Part shown: positions 15,896 through 24,511 of the stretch, one piece after another
Position numbering within the stretch: position 1 is the first letter of the stretch
How the letters are laid out: each line of letters opens with the position of its first letter
Assembly: GCF_002072215.1 (NCBI RefSeq)
Contig: NZ_JXMW01000002.1
Location: 1 to 64,000 of the forward strand
DNA from: Methanobrevibacter arboriphilus JCM 13429 = DSM 1125
GTDB taxonomy: Archaea; Methanobacteriota; Methanobacteria; Methanobacteriales; Methanobacteriaceae
Length of the DNA stretch: 64,000 bases
Reading direction: 5' to 3'
Notes under the pieces: model-generated
Told to the model about the DNA's origin: nothing
What the model saw: only the letters and a program-made list of their open reading frames with translations
The model's database searches: none
Made by a program: the position numbers and the translations under genes

Positions 15896-17413
15896 CTAAA
15901 CAATATTCTGTAATTTATTAAAATTAATGGTTGTTTGAATATCTTTGGGTGTCCAATGTTTTTTACAGCCTACATAATCCAAAATTACACACTGAGGAGG
16001 AATACCATAAGAAGAAATCTTCCATCCACCTTCAATCAGATTATTAATACAAGCTACACCAATAATAGAAACATTGATTTTATCATTATTAGTAAGATTT
16101 GATAAAATAGATGAAGAATGAGAAACGATATAAACCGGAATTTTATCATTACAATTATTATCTTCATGATTACAATTACTATTTAAATTTTTAGTAATTT
16201 CACCAATGTTACAATTATTATTACAAGCAATACATCTTAAACCTAATTTATCCTCTACAGCATTACATTCATGGGGTTTTAGAATCTTCATACAAGTTGG
16301 AAGAAGTAAAACTCTTTTTTTCCTATTTTTAAAGCTCTTTTGAAAGATTTTATTCATAATCTCTGCTCCAAAAAGATTAATGTGATATTCAAGCTCAGAT
16401 CTTCCACAAAAAATAATATCTTCATTATTTAAATGATACTCAAGGTAAGACTCTTTAAAATTTTCAACATTACTTGTATAGATATGTAATTCTTTTTTTG
16501 CATAATCTTCAAAGAAAGAAACAAAAGACATTATTGATTTAAAATAAGACTTTAAAGTATTTTCATCCTTATTTAAGAAAAATTCCTTCCAAATATTAAG
16601 ATGTTTTAATGATTCTTTATAATCTCCCGTAGCTTCCAAATATTTCAATAATAAATCTATTTTTAGGTTAATTAGATTAATTTCATTATTTTCAATTGAT
16701 CCTAATATATCAAACTCATTACTATCCTTATTGTTATCATTATTATCCATATTATTATACTTATTATTACCATTATTACTATTACTATTATTATTACTAT
16801 TATTATTCGTATTATTATTCGTATTATTGCAATTATTATTAAATAAAAATTTAGTAGCTAAAATCCCCCTTATCTCATCAATTTGAATTTTATATGAAGA
16901 ACCAATTAACTCTTTTTTATTTCTCAAATTAGACAATTTAGCTAAAATTTTTTGATAAAATGGATCTAAATTTAAAGCATTTTTAATATATAACTTCCAT
17001 AGAACACCAAAATACAATAGTTCTAATATATATTCTTCAAAAAAAGAGCCAATATAAACATTTTTAACAGGATTTTTAGTTAAAAATTCTTTATAATCTA
17101 AAATAATCTCTTCAATAAACATTGTTGATTTGGATAATACAATTTCTGTGAATTCTTCAATTTTTTGATAATAATCTAAATGATTCTCTATATTAAGATT
17201 ATAGGTTATGTTATTTAAATTATAATTCAGATTATTAGAGAGATAACTATTATCAAAACAGTTATCATCAGAAAAACTATCATCAGAATAGCTATCATCA
17301 GAATGGTTATCATCAAAGCATTTATCATTAGAAAAACTATCATTAAAATAGTTATCATCAAAGTTAGCTAATTCTAATTTAGAAAAATTTTTATTATTAA
17401 ATATACTAACCAT
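15896..17413 (-). CDS. DUF116 family protein with Asn- and Asp/Ser-rich inserts
   Basis: 505 residues. The C-terminal third is a DUF116 domain: LLLPTCMKIL, a Cys cluster (LGLRCIACNNNCNIG, about 393-407), VYIVSHSSS, GVACINNLIEGGWK and GIPPQCVILDYVGCKKHW. The N-terminal 60 residues are nearly all Asp, Ser, Asn and Phe, and a run of about 45 mostly Asn residues sits near residues 190-235; both look like codon-repeat expansions. Function is unknown; the spaced cysteines suggest metal or Fe-S binding. Its ribosome binding site (AGGAGG) lies in the last codons of the TetR gene, so the two are translationally coupled. Confidence 0.8.
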   Translation of the reverse strand: MVSIFNNKNFSKLELANFDDNYFNDSFSNDKCFDDNHSDDSYSDDSFSDDNCFDNSYLSNNLNYNLNNITYNLNIENHLDYYQKIEEFTEIVLSKSTMFIEEIILDYKEFLTKNPVKNVYIGSFFEEYILELLYFGVLWKLYIKNALNLDPFYQKILAKLSNLRNKKELIGSSYKIQIDEIRGILATKFLFNNNCNNTNNNTNNNSNNNSNSNNGNNKYNNMDNNDNNKDSNEFDILGSIENNEINLINLKIDLLLKYLEATGDYKESLKHLNIWKEFFLNKDENTLKSYFKSIMSFVSFFEDYAKKELHIYTSNVENFKESYLEYHLNNEDIIFCGRSELEYHINLFGAEIMNKIFQKSFKNRKKRVLLLPTCMKILKPHECNAVEDKLGLRCIACNNNCNIGEITKNLNSNCNHEDNNCNDKIPVYIVSHSSSILSNLTNNDKINVSIIGVACINNLIEGGWKISSYGIPPQCVILDYVGCKKHWTPKDIQTTINFNKLQNIV

Positions 17414-17416
17414 TGA

Positions 17417-18082
17417 CTAGCCTCCTATATTAGAATTTTCATCATCAGTTATAATATTATTTTTTTCTATAATAACAGAATTCATAATAAAATTAAAATG
17501 ACCTTCAATTTTATCAAAAATTGGGTCTAAATCAATTTCTTCATTATCATCGGGAAAATTCAATATAACTGCTTCAAACATTTTAAACATTCCAAAAGTA
17601 TAATAATTTTCAGCTAATTCTTTAGGATTACTAGGCTTTATAATTTTTTTATCCATGAAATTTTTAAAAAGCAAAGTCCAAAATTTAATAGGAGTATTTA
17701 AAAGCTCATCAATAAAGAATTTTCTAATCTTATCATTATGATATACTTCAATAAAGATTAATCTTAAAATTTTTATCATTTTTAAAGAACTGAATTGATG
17801 TTTAACAGATTCAGAGCCAAAATGATATAATTCATTTGGACTAATCTTTAATAATTGATCCAACTGTTCTTCTGATGATTCAGCTATACTCATTCTATTA
17901 ATAAAGTATTCAAAAATTGAATCTAAAATATCTTCTTTTTTTGAGTAATGATAATAAATAGAAGCTTCTTTTATTCCAACTTCAGTAGCTAGTTCCCTCA
18001 TAGATACTTGATTGTAACCTTTTTTAGAAAATAAGTCTATGGATACATTAAATATTTTTTCTTTAGTTGTAATTTTTTCCAT
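17417..18082 (-). CDS. TetR/AcrR-family transcriptional regulator
   Basis: A 221-residue regulator. The N-terminal helix-turn-helix is typical: TKEKIFNVSIDLFSKKGYNQ, then SMRELATEVGIKEASIYYHY and FxxKEDIL-like SKKEDILDSI (residues 6-55). The rest is an all-helical ligand domain. It leads a two-gene operon with the DUF116 gene, 4 bp downstream. Two copies of an imperfect palindrome flank its TATA box, which suggests autorepression. The ligand is unknown. Confidence 0.9.
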   Translation of the reverse strand: MEKITTKEKIFNVSIDLFSKKGYNQVSMRELATEVGIKEASIYYHYSKKEDILDSIFEYFINRMSIAESSEEQLDQLLKISPNELYHFGSESVKHQFSSLKMIKILRLIFIEVYHNDKIRKFFIDELLNTPIKFWTLLFKNFMDKKIIKPSNPKELAENYYTFGMFKMFEAVILNFPDDNEEIDLDPIFDKIEGHFNFIMNSVIIEKNNIITDDENSNIGG

Positions 18083-18095
18083 ATTTTTTACCTAT

Positions 18096-18152
18096 CTAAC
18101 ACTTGATAGATATAATATGAATTTACTAGTATATAAACCTAACAGTTGATAG
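18096..18152 (-). promoter_or_regulatory. TetR gene promoter with two operator-like palindromes
   Basis: CTAACACTTGATAG (18096-18109) and CTAACAGTTGATAG (18139-18152) differ at one base, are imperfect palindromes, and lie 43 bp apart (about four helical turns). Between them on the minus strand lies the TATA box TTTATATACT (about 18128-18137). The first site covers the expected transcription start, and the second abuts the upstream side of the TATA box. Confidence 0.7.
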
Positions 18153-18206
18153 GTAAAAATTTGTAAATATATTAAAAAATAATACAAAAAATAATATGAA
18201 AATAAA

Positions 18207-18635
18207 TTAAATAGCTATTTCTATTTTATCATAGTTGACAATTGGTATTTTACTGTTTTTATTTCCTTCTTTTATTTTTATTAATCCATTTTCATTTAAG
18301 TTTTTTATTTTTTTCTGAACACTAGAAATATCTTTATTAGCTATTTTTGCAAGTTCACTAATAGATTTAGGGTGTTCATTTTTTATTAATCCCATTAATT
18401 CTAACTCTAACATATCTATATTAGATTTTTCAGCATATATTATTTCTGTTTCTTTTATTTGTTCTTTTGGATGGTTTTGAAAGTATTCCCAATCAGTTAA
18501 GTCCATATAAAGTTTAACATTTTCTGGATCTCTTTTAAATGCTCGTTCAAGTGCTTCTATAGAACCATACATTTCTTGAAATTCTTTTATTAATTTTGCA
18601 CCATTTTTTTCTTTTATTAATTTTATTTTTATCAT
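18207..18635 (-). CDS. HTH DNA-binding protein (HVO_A0114-like)
   Basis: A 142-residue protein with a winged helix-turn-helix in its C-terminal half: PKSISELAKIANKDISSVQKKIKNLNENGLI (about 89-119) followed by a basic wing and PIVNYDKIEIAI. This matches the HVO_A0114-type regulators that often accompany small toxin-like genes. It overlaps the upstream gene by 4 nt (ATGA), so the two are co-translated. It probably binds and represses its own promoter, as antitoxins of this type do; that is inference. Confidence 0.7.
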   Translation of the reverse strand: MIKIKLIKEKNGAKLIKEFQEMYGSIEALERAFKRDPENVKLYMDLTDWEYFQNHPKEQIKETEIIYAEKSNIDMLELELMGLIKNEHPKSISELAKIANKDISSVQKKIKNLNENGLIKIKEGNKNSKIPIVNYDKIEIAI

Positions 18636-18898
18636 AATAGTTCCCCTTTTAGTTTTTCTTTATTAATACCTTTATTTTTTATAAGATGTAATTCTACTAC
18701 TAAGCCAACTTCTTCTAAGCTTTTATACTTGATTGGTATATGTATTCCTTTTAGTTTAATATGTAATTGTGCATCTTTGTCGTGATTATCGATAAATATA
18801 TTGTCAGGTCTTATTGCTATTGCCCACCCTCTTTGTGATTCTCTTATGTATATGTGTTTCCCATATTTTTCAATTTTTTTCCTTGTTTCATTTTTCAT
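18632..18898 (-). CDS. Small protein paired with an HTH regulator; possible toxin
   Basis: An 88-residue protein not assigned to a family with certainty. It is basic at the start, then reads GKHIYIRESQRGWAIAIRPDNIFIDNHDKDAQLHIK, and has a Lys-rich end. Size and its 4-nt overlap with an HVO_A0114-like HTH gene recall the TumE/HTH toxin-antitoxin arrangement. Start: ATG at 18898 lies 25 nt after a TATA box (TTTTATATATAA, about 18917-18930), so the mRNA is probably leaderless. An upstream ATG at 18946 would place the TATA box inside the coding region. Confidence 0.55.
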   Translation of the reverse strand: MKNETRKKIEKYGKHIYIRESQRGWAIAIRPDNIFIDNHDKDAQLHIKLKGIHIPIKYKSLEEVGLVVELHLIKNKGINKEKLKGELL

Positions 18899-18916
18899 AT
18901 TAATATTATAAACATA

Positions 18917-18930
18917 ATTATATATAAAAG
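18917..18930 (-). promoter_or_regulatory. TATA box of the HTH/small-protein pair
   Basis: On the minus strand CTTTTATATATAAT is centred about 25 nt before ATG 18898. The spacing sets the start codon and predicts a leaderless message. Confidence 0.55.
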
Positions 18931-19033
18931 CTATTGTTTTTTTCATCAGCTTTTATAAACAAAATGCTTTTTAAAATACATGTTACTTTTTATAACATAA
19001 ATATTAAAAATTAAACTCTTAAAATAAATATTA

Positions 19034-20347
19034 TTACTCATTAAAATCTCTTGTAATAAGTTTATAAACAAAATCATTAGGCCTAACCTTTTCATCAATA
19101 GCTACAGCCACATTATTACCTTTTTTACAATATTCAACAAACTTTCCATTAATTTCCATAGATTCAATCTTCTGAGTTATAGAGCCAGTAGTTTTACCTT
19201 GAACTAGAATCTCGTCACCAATATTTAAATCATCCCATAATTGAAGTTCAGCCACACCAATTTTAGAATAATAATTTACAACTTTAGCTATATCCTTTTT
19301 AGTATATTCTGACTTGTTTTGATTACTTATCTCATAAGGAATATCAAAATAAAAACCAGTGTCAAAACCACGGTTAAACACCTTTTTTAAATCTTCCATC
19401 CAACTATCTTTAAAAATAAAACTTCCATTTTCAACAGAATCAATAGCTTCTCTATAAACTCTTGTTGTAGTAGCTACATAATCAGGACCACGAGCTCTTC
19501 CTTCAATTTTAAAAGCATCTACACCTGTAGCTATTAATTGAGGAATATAATCTATCATAGCCATATCATTCGGTGAAATAAAGCTAGTTTTTGGAGTAAT
19601 AGAATTAATAGAAGAAATAGTATTTTTATTATAAGTATCATTAATATTATCTAAATGATAATGTGAAGAATTATTTTTAGAAGTTTTTAAAATAAAAGAA
19701 GAATCCTCATCATCCTCATAGAAAAAATCAGAATTTTCATCTTGAGCAATAGATAATTTCCAATCCTTTCTACAAGGCTGTAAACACTCACCACAGTTTG
19801 CACTTTTACCATACAAGCCATAACTTAAAAAACACCTTCCAGAAACAGCCATACACATAGCTCCATGAATAAAAATCTCTGTTTCAATAGGAGAGTTTTT
19901 AGCTATGTTTTGAATTTCCCAAATATTCAACTCACGAGAAAGAATAGCACGAGTAACACCTAACTTCTTCAAGGTTCTAAGAGCATAAGTATTAGAAATA
20001 TTCTCCTGAACACTCATATGAGGATTAATACCAACATCATGAGCTAATTGAGCAAGTCCAATATCAGAAACAATTAAAGCATCAACTTCATACTCTTTAA
20101 TCAACTCTAAATCAAATTCAAGTTTTTTAATATCCTCCTCTTTCATTATAGTATTTGTACAAAGATATAGTTTTGAAGAATATTCCTTAACCATATCCAC
20201 AGCTTCTTCAACATTTTTAAGAGAAAAATTAGAAACATTAGCCCTCATATTATTATCAGCCAATCCAATATAAACCGAATCAGCTCCATTTTCAAGAGCT
20301 GCTCTTAAAGATATGAAATTACCTGCAGGAGATAATAATTCTACCAT
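19034..20347 (-). CDS. Peptidase U32 family protein
   Basis: 437 residues. The N-terminal TIM-barrel-like part has ELLSPAGNFISLRAALENGADSVYIG, and the U32 signature is ETEIFIHGAMCMAVSGRCFLS (about 158-178) followed by CGECLQPCRKDW, whose cysteines match the Fe-S-type cluster of TrhP/UbiU-like members. Bacterial relatives act in tRNA hydroxylation or ubiquinone synthesis and are not true proteases, so the substrate here is open. A poorly conserved stretch rich in Ser, Asp and Asn (about 212-258) precedes FISPNDMAMIDYIP. ATG 20347 has GGTGG just upstream. Confidence 0.85.
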   Translation of the reverse strand: MVELLSPAGNFISLRAALENGADSVYIGLADNNMRANVSNFSLKNVEEAVDMVKEYSSKLYLCTNTIMKEEDIKKLEFDLELIKEYEVDALIVSDIGLAQLAHDVGINPHMSVQENISNTYALRTLKKLGVTRAILSRELNIWEIQNIAKNSPIETEIFIHGAMCMAVSGRCFLSYGLYGKSANCGECLQPCRKDWKLSIAQDENSDFFYEDDEDSSFILKTSKNNSSHYHLDNINDTYNKNTISSINSITPKTSFISPNDMAMIDYIPQLIATGVDAFKIEGRARGPDYVATTTRVYREAIDSVENGSFIFKDSWMEDLKKVFNRGFDTGFYFDIPYEISNQNKSEYTKKDIAKVVNYYSKIGVAELQLWDDLNIGDEILVQGKTTGSITQKIESMEINGKFVEYCKKGNNVAVAIDEKVRPNDFVYKLITRDFNE

Positions 20348-20436
20348 AAAACCACCATTAATATTCTCAACCAAATAAAATCAATTATTGAATAAATAAC
20401 CTTTAGATAATTATTTCTTAATAAACTATCATAATC

Positions 20437-20526
20437 ACTTCTTAATAAGCTTTAATTAAATAAGCTCTAATAATTACTTCTTAATAAGCTTTAATTAAAT
20501 AAGCTCTAATAATTACTTCTTAATAA
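20437..20526. repeat. 39-bp tandem repeat overlapping the 3' end of the CDF gene
   Basis: ACTTCTTAATAAGCTTTAAT begins at 20437 and 20476 with an exact 39-bp period; a third, partial copy starts at 20515. The partial copy contains the stop codon of the CDF transporter gene, so the spacer grew by duplication of that gene end. Confidence 0.85.
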
Positions 20527-21436
20527 ATTCTATGTTAATATCTTCAATTCCATGTAATGAACATAAATTATTCAATGATTTTTTAATCTTTTCAGTATCA
20601 GAAACTTTCAAATCATCCTTAAGATTTATTTTAACAGTTAAAATATTCTTTTGATTATCCAAACTCCATAGATAAAACTTAACTATATCATCAATGCCTT
20701 CAATAGATAAAATATCTCTCTTTAAAGTATCTTGGTTAACATTTCCTGGAGCTTCTAGAAGAAGTATTTTAAAACTATAAAATAATGTTTTAACTAAATT
20801 ATAAATCATCCATATAGTAATAGCTATAGATAATAAAACATCCAATATAGGAATATTAAAGAATATTAAAACTACACCAACACCTAAAAGAGCGATCCAA
20901 CCCATTAAATCTCCAATAAGATGAATTGAAACAGCTCTTTCATTTAAAGTTCTAGAATCTCGTAGCTTCCAAACACTTAATGCTTTTAAAAATATTGCAA
21001 AAATAGCTACAAGAACCATTCCAGAAGCATGAGGCTCAACAGGAGCAAAAATTCTTGAAAATGATTCAAGGAGAATTAGAACAGAACCAATAATAACGAT
21101 AGAAGAAGTAATTATAGCTCCAAGAAGAGAAAAACGCCTATAACCATAAGTAAATTTTTCATCCTCTTCTTTTTCAGAGAATCTTTGAAAAATCCAAGAA
21201 AAACCAAGAGCAATAGTATCACTTAACCCATGTAGAAGATCAGCTAAGATAGCCATACTATTTGTATAAATAGCCCCAACAGCAACTACAAACATGAATA
21301 TAATGTTTAAGAAAAATGCAAATGAAATATTCTTAGCTGCTTTATGATACTCAAAATCATGAATATGACTATCATCTAATTTTAAGACTTCTTTATTATC
21401 AGATAACTTAAAATTATCGTTTTTATCTTCTTTCAT
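20513..21436 (-). CDS. Cation diffusion facilitator (CDF) transporter
   Basis: A 307-residue inner-membrane metal/H+ antiporter of the CzcD/ZitB type. About six membrane segments lie between residues 35 and 220. Metal-site motifs are LADLLHGLSDT (about 65-75, helix 2, HxxxD) and SIHLIGDLMGW (about 173, helix 5, HxxxD). The histidine-bearing N-terminus (SHIHDFEYH) precedes helix 1, and the C-terminal 80 residues form the cytosolic ferredoxin-like domain. Zn2+, Fe2+ or Mn2+ could be the substrate. GGGGT precedes the ATG. Confidence 0.9.
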   Translation of the reverse strand: MKEDKNDNFKLSDNKEVLKLDDSHIHDFEYHKAAKNISFAFFLNIIFMFVVAVGAIYTNSMAILADLLHGLSDTIALGFSWIFQRFSEKEEDEKFTYGYRRFSLLGAIITSSIVIIGSVLILLESFSRIFAPVEPHASGMVLVAIFAIFLKALSVWKLRDSRTLNERAVSIHLIGDLMGWIALLGVGVVLIFFNIPILDVLLSIAITIWMIYNLVKTLFYSFKILLLEAPGNVNQDTLKRDILSIEGIDDIVKFYLWSLDNQKNILTVKINLKDDLKVSDTEKIKKSLNNLCSLHGIEDINIEFIKK

Positions 21437-21481
21437 AATACCCCGTCTTTCATAATATTTTATCTTTTATAATATACATTC

Positions 21482-21618
21482 TAATATCCTATCTTTTATA
21501 ATACAGCTTAATATCCTATCTTTTATAATAGAGTTTAATATCCTATCTTTTTTAATATACAGCTTAATATCCTATTTTTTATAATACAGATTAATATCTA
21601 TCTTTTATAATATTCTAT
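21482..21618. repeat. Five tandem 27-29-bp repeats between the CDF and rad50 genes
   Basis: TAATATCCTATCTTTTATAATA-type units begin at 21482, 21509, 21536, 21565 and 21592. The array makes up most of the gap between rad50's stop and the CDF start, so it may also hold the CDF promoter: each unit read on the minus strand contains a TATTATAAAAGATAGG word. Confidence 0.85.
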
Positions 21619-21633
21619 TTAATTATATAATAA

Positions 21634-24474
21634 TTATTCTGAAATAACATTAGACATTACATTGATTTTAGATATTCCATCATTTTTTTCAACTTTTATA
21701 ATATTATCTGCTGCATTTTCAAGCTCACTATCATGAGTTACAATAATCATCTGAGGAAGAGAAGACATCTGTCTTAAAAGATAAATCAACTCATGCCTTC
21801 TAAAGCTATCTAAATGGATTGTTGGTTCATCGAGAAGTATTGTTTCAATATTACCTTTAGACATAGCTTTTGTAATACCTAACCTAAGTGCAAGAGCAAT
21901 AGCAATTTTTTCTCCACCACTAACCATGTCTAATTTACTTTCTCCTTCTGGACCAAACACTGAAATATTATAATCTTCATCAATTTTTAAATCAGAATAA
22001 TTAAAATTAAATTGTTCAAAGAATTCTTTAGTATTTTTTTGAATAAGAGGCTTGGAACGATTCCTTAAATCTTTTTGAATCCCATCTTTACTGAAAAGTT
22101 CCCTTATATCTTTTAAAAGTTTAAGATAATCAGTAATATTTTCTAACTTTTCTTTAAGAATATCATTTTGAGTCAATTTTACAGTCAAATTTTCAATATC
22201 AGAAATAATCTGAGTAGCTTTACCTTTAATCTCATTTATTTCTTTATTCAAGATTTTTAACTTTTCTTCAGATCTTTCATAAGTAAAAACAACATTTTCA
22301 TATTTATTTTTACTATAGTTACAAGCCTTAATATTATTTTCAATATTATCAACTTTAGAACGAATTGTATCAAATTCATCACTTTTATTTTTTATTTGAG
22401 ATTCTAAAATTGGTAATTGAACAATTTCTCCTTTTAGTTGATTATAAATCTTGTCTTTATCTCTTAAATCATCAATCCGATTTTTCAAATCTTCTTTTCT
22501 AATATCTGGAGATAAATAAGAATCTTTACTCATAGCTACTTTTAATTTTTCAACTTCAATATCAATACTTCTTTCTAATTCTCTTAACTTGTCTTTTGTA
22601 TCATATTCTTTACCTAATACATCAAGAGATCCTGAAGCATGAACATACTTATCATAACTTTCTTTTGAGATTTTTTGTAATTTATTTTGATCTTTAATTG
22701 ATAATAATACATTATCTAGCTTATCCCTTGTATCTTCATAAGTTTTTAATTTAACATCAATATCACTTATTTTTTCAAGCTCTTTTTTAGCTATTTCATA
22801 ATACTTGTATTTTATTTGAATATCTTTTTCAACAGAATTTATCTCATCAAGTTTAGTTTTAAAAATAGATTTTTCATTAGAAATCTTCTTTAATTCATTA
22901 TTAAACTTATCAATAGATTCTTGATTAAATTTAATTTTATTATTATAAGAATCAATTAAATTATTTTTCTTTTCCTCTGTGATATCAGATTTACAGATAG
23001 GACACTGATTATCAACTTTTTTAATCTCTAAAAGTGGCTCTTTAGCAGAATTAATACCTTCTTCTAATCCAGAAACCTTTTTTGAAATATTATTAGATTT
23101 ACTATCAATTTCTTTAATTTTACTTTCAGCTTCAATTTTAAAATCAATGATTATTCTTTTAAGATCTTTAAAATTATTAGAAATTTCTTTGAAATTCTTC
23201 TGATTAGAAAAATCAATTTCTTCTTTATCATAATTAGAAAAATCAATTTTCGAATTTTCAAAGGTAGAAAAATCAATATTTAATGATTTAGAAGTCTCAT
23301 TAAAAAAATTTTCGATTAAGGCAATATTTTCATAGAATTCCTTTTTAATATCAGATCTATTTTTTTCAAGTTCTTTAATTATTCCTAATTCACTCTCAAG
23401 CTTTGATTTTCTATCATTATAAACATTTAACTTCTCTTGAACTTGTAAATAATGATTATAACCTTCTTCCTCATTTTTAATAATATTTTTTTGTTTTCTT
23501 ATATTAGCTAATTTTTCTTCATAATTATCTCGATCTTTTGTAAGATGCTCAAGATTATTAACAGATTCTAAAAATTCAAGATAAATAGGAAGCTTATTTG
23601 AAAATTTCTCCAAACTTAACATTTCTTTTTCCTTATTTTTAAGATTTTCAAGCTGTTCCTGTAGTTTTTTTCTCTCATTAATTACCCTTCTTGTATTTTC
23701 ATTTTCATTAATGAGTTGAGTGTTTAATTTATCAAAAGTAGATTTAGATTTTTCCATTTCTAATTTTTCGTTTGCCTTTAAAGATTTTAATTGCTCTAAT
23801 TCTTTAATTTCCTTTTCAATACCATTACCTTTAATTTTAATTTCTTCAAAAATTATTTTTTTGTTTTTTAAATCATTATTTAAATCTAATGAAGATGCAG
23901 TACGACCATCCAATTCTGACTTTTGGTTTTCATAAATATTAATTAAAGGGAGGCTATTTTTCCAAGCCTTTTCAAGACTTTCAACACCAAGAAGTCTTCC
24001 AATCAATTTCTTTTTTTCAGAGGGAGATTTACTTATTAAGTTAGCTATCTCTCCTTGTTGGATATATATTGCATTTAAAAATAACTCACCATCCATTTCT
24101 AGAATTGTCTGAATTTCCTTATTAACTGAAGAATCCCCAGAAGAAATTTTAGTGCTACCTCCATCAGAATCCTTAACTATAAGCTCTGCCTTTGAAGTAC
24201 TTCCACGAGTTCTATTTACAATATACTCCTTTCCATTGGAAATAAATTCTAAACTTACTGACATTAATTCATGAGAATGTTTATTCTTAGTAATCCTAAC
24301 TAAATCATTAATTTTACCATTGAATTGTTTAAAGAGTGCAAAACTTATACCATCAAGAATGCTTGACTTACCAGCTCCATTTTCTCCAACTATAATACTA
24401 ATACCTGGTTTAAAATCAATAACAGAATCTTTATGAGATTTAAAGTCTTTGAGAGTTAATCTTGTAAAAATCAT
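21634..24474 (-). CDS. rad50: DNA double-strand break repair ATPase Rad50
   Basis: A 946-residue SMC-like ATPase. Walker A is GENGAGKSS (30-38), the Q-loop region reads IYIQQGEI (about 141), and long coiled coils of Lys/Glu/Asn-rich helices flank the zinc hook CPIC (Cys490, Cys493). The signature LDMVSGGEK and Walker B ILLDEPTIHLD follow near the C-terminus. It partners Mre11, encoded 37 bp upstream, in tethering and resecting broken DNA ends in the cytosol. Length and domain order are normal for archaeal Rad50. Confidence 0.97.
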   Translation of the reverse strand: MIFTRLTLKDFKSHKDSVIDFKPGISIIVGENGAGKSSILDGISFALFKQFNGKINDLVRITKNKHSHELMSVSLEFISNGKEYIVNRTRGSTSKAELIVKDSDGGSTKISSGDSSVNKEIQTILEMDGELFLNAIYIQQGEIANLISKSPSEKKKLIGRLLGVESLEKAWKNSLPLINIYENQKSELDGRTASSLDLNNDLKNKKIIFEEIKIKGNGIEKEIKELEQLKSLKANEKLEMEKSKSTFDKLNTQLINENENTRRVINERKKLQEQLENLKNKEKEMLSLEKFSNKLPIYLEFLESVNNLEHLTKDRDNYEEKLANIRKQKNIIKNEEEGYNHYLQVQEKLNVYNDRKSKLESELGIIKELEKNRSDIKKEFYENIALIENFFNETSKSLNIDFSTFENSKIDFSNYDKEEIDFSNQKNFKEISNNFKDLKRIIIDFKIEAESKIKEIDSKSNNISKKVSGLEEGINSAKEPLLEIKKVDNQCPICKSDITEEKKNNLIDSYNNKIKFNQESIDKFNNELKKISNEKSIFKTKLDEINSVEKDIQIKYKYYEIAKKELEKISDIDVKLKTYEDTRDKLDNVLLSIKDQNKLQKISKESYDKYVHASGSLDVLGKEYDTKDKLRELERSIDIEVEKLKVAMSKDSYLSPDIRKEDLKNRIDDLRDKDKIYNQLKGEIVQLPILESQIKNKSDEFDTIRSKVDNIENNIKACNYSKNKYENVVFTYERSEEKLKILNKEINEIKGKATQIISDIENLTVKLTQNDILKEKLENITDYLKLLKDIRELFSKDGIQKDLRNRSKPLIQKNTKEFFEQFNFNYSDLKIDEDYNISVFGPEGESKLDMVSGGEKIAIALALRLGITKAMSKGNIETILLDEPTIHLDSFRRHELIYLLRQMSSLPQMIIVTHDSELENAADNIIKVEKNDGISKINVMSNVISE

Positions 24475-24511
24475 TATATCACTTTATTAATATCTAAAAT
24501 TAGATCTAAAA

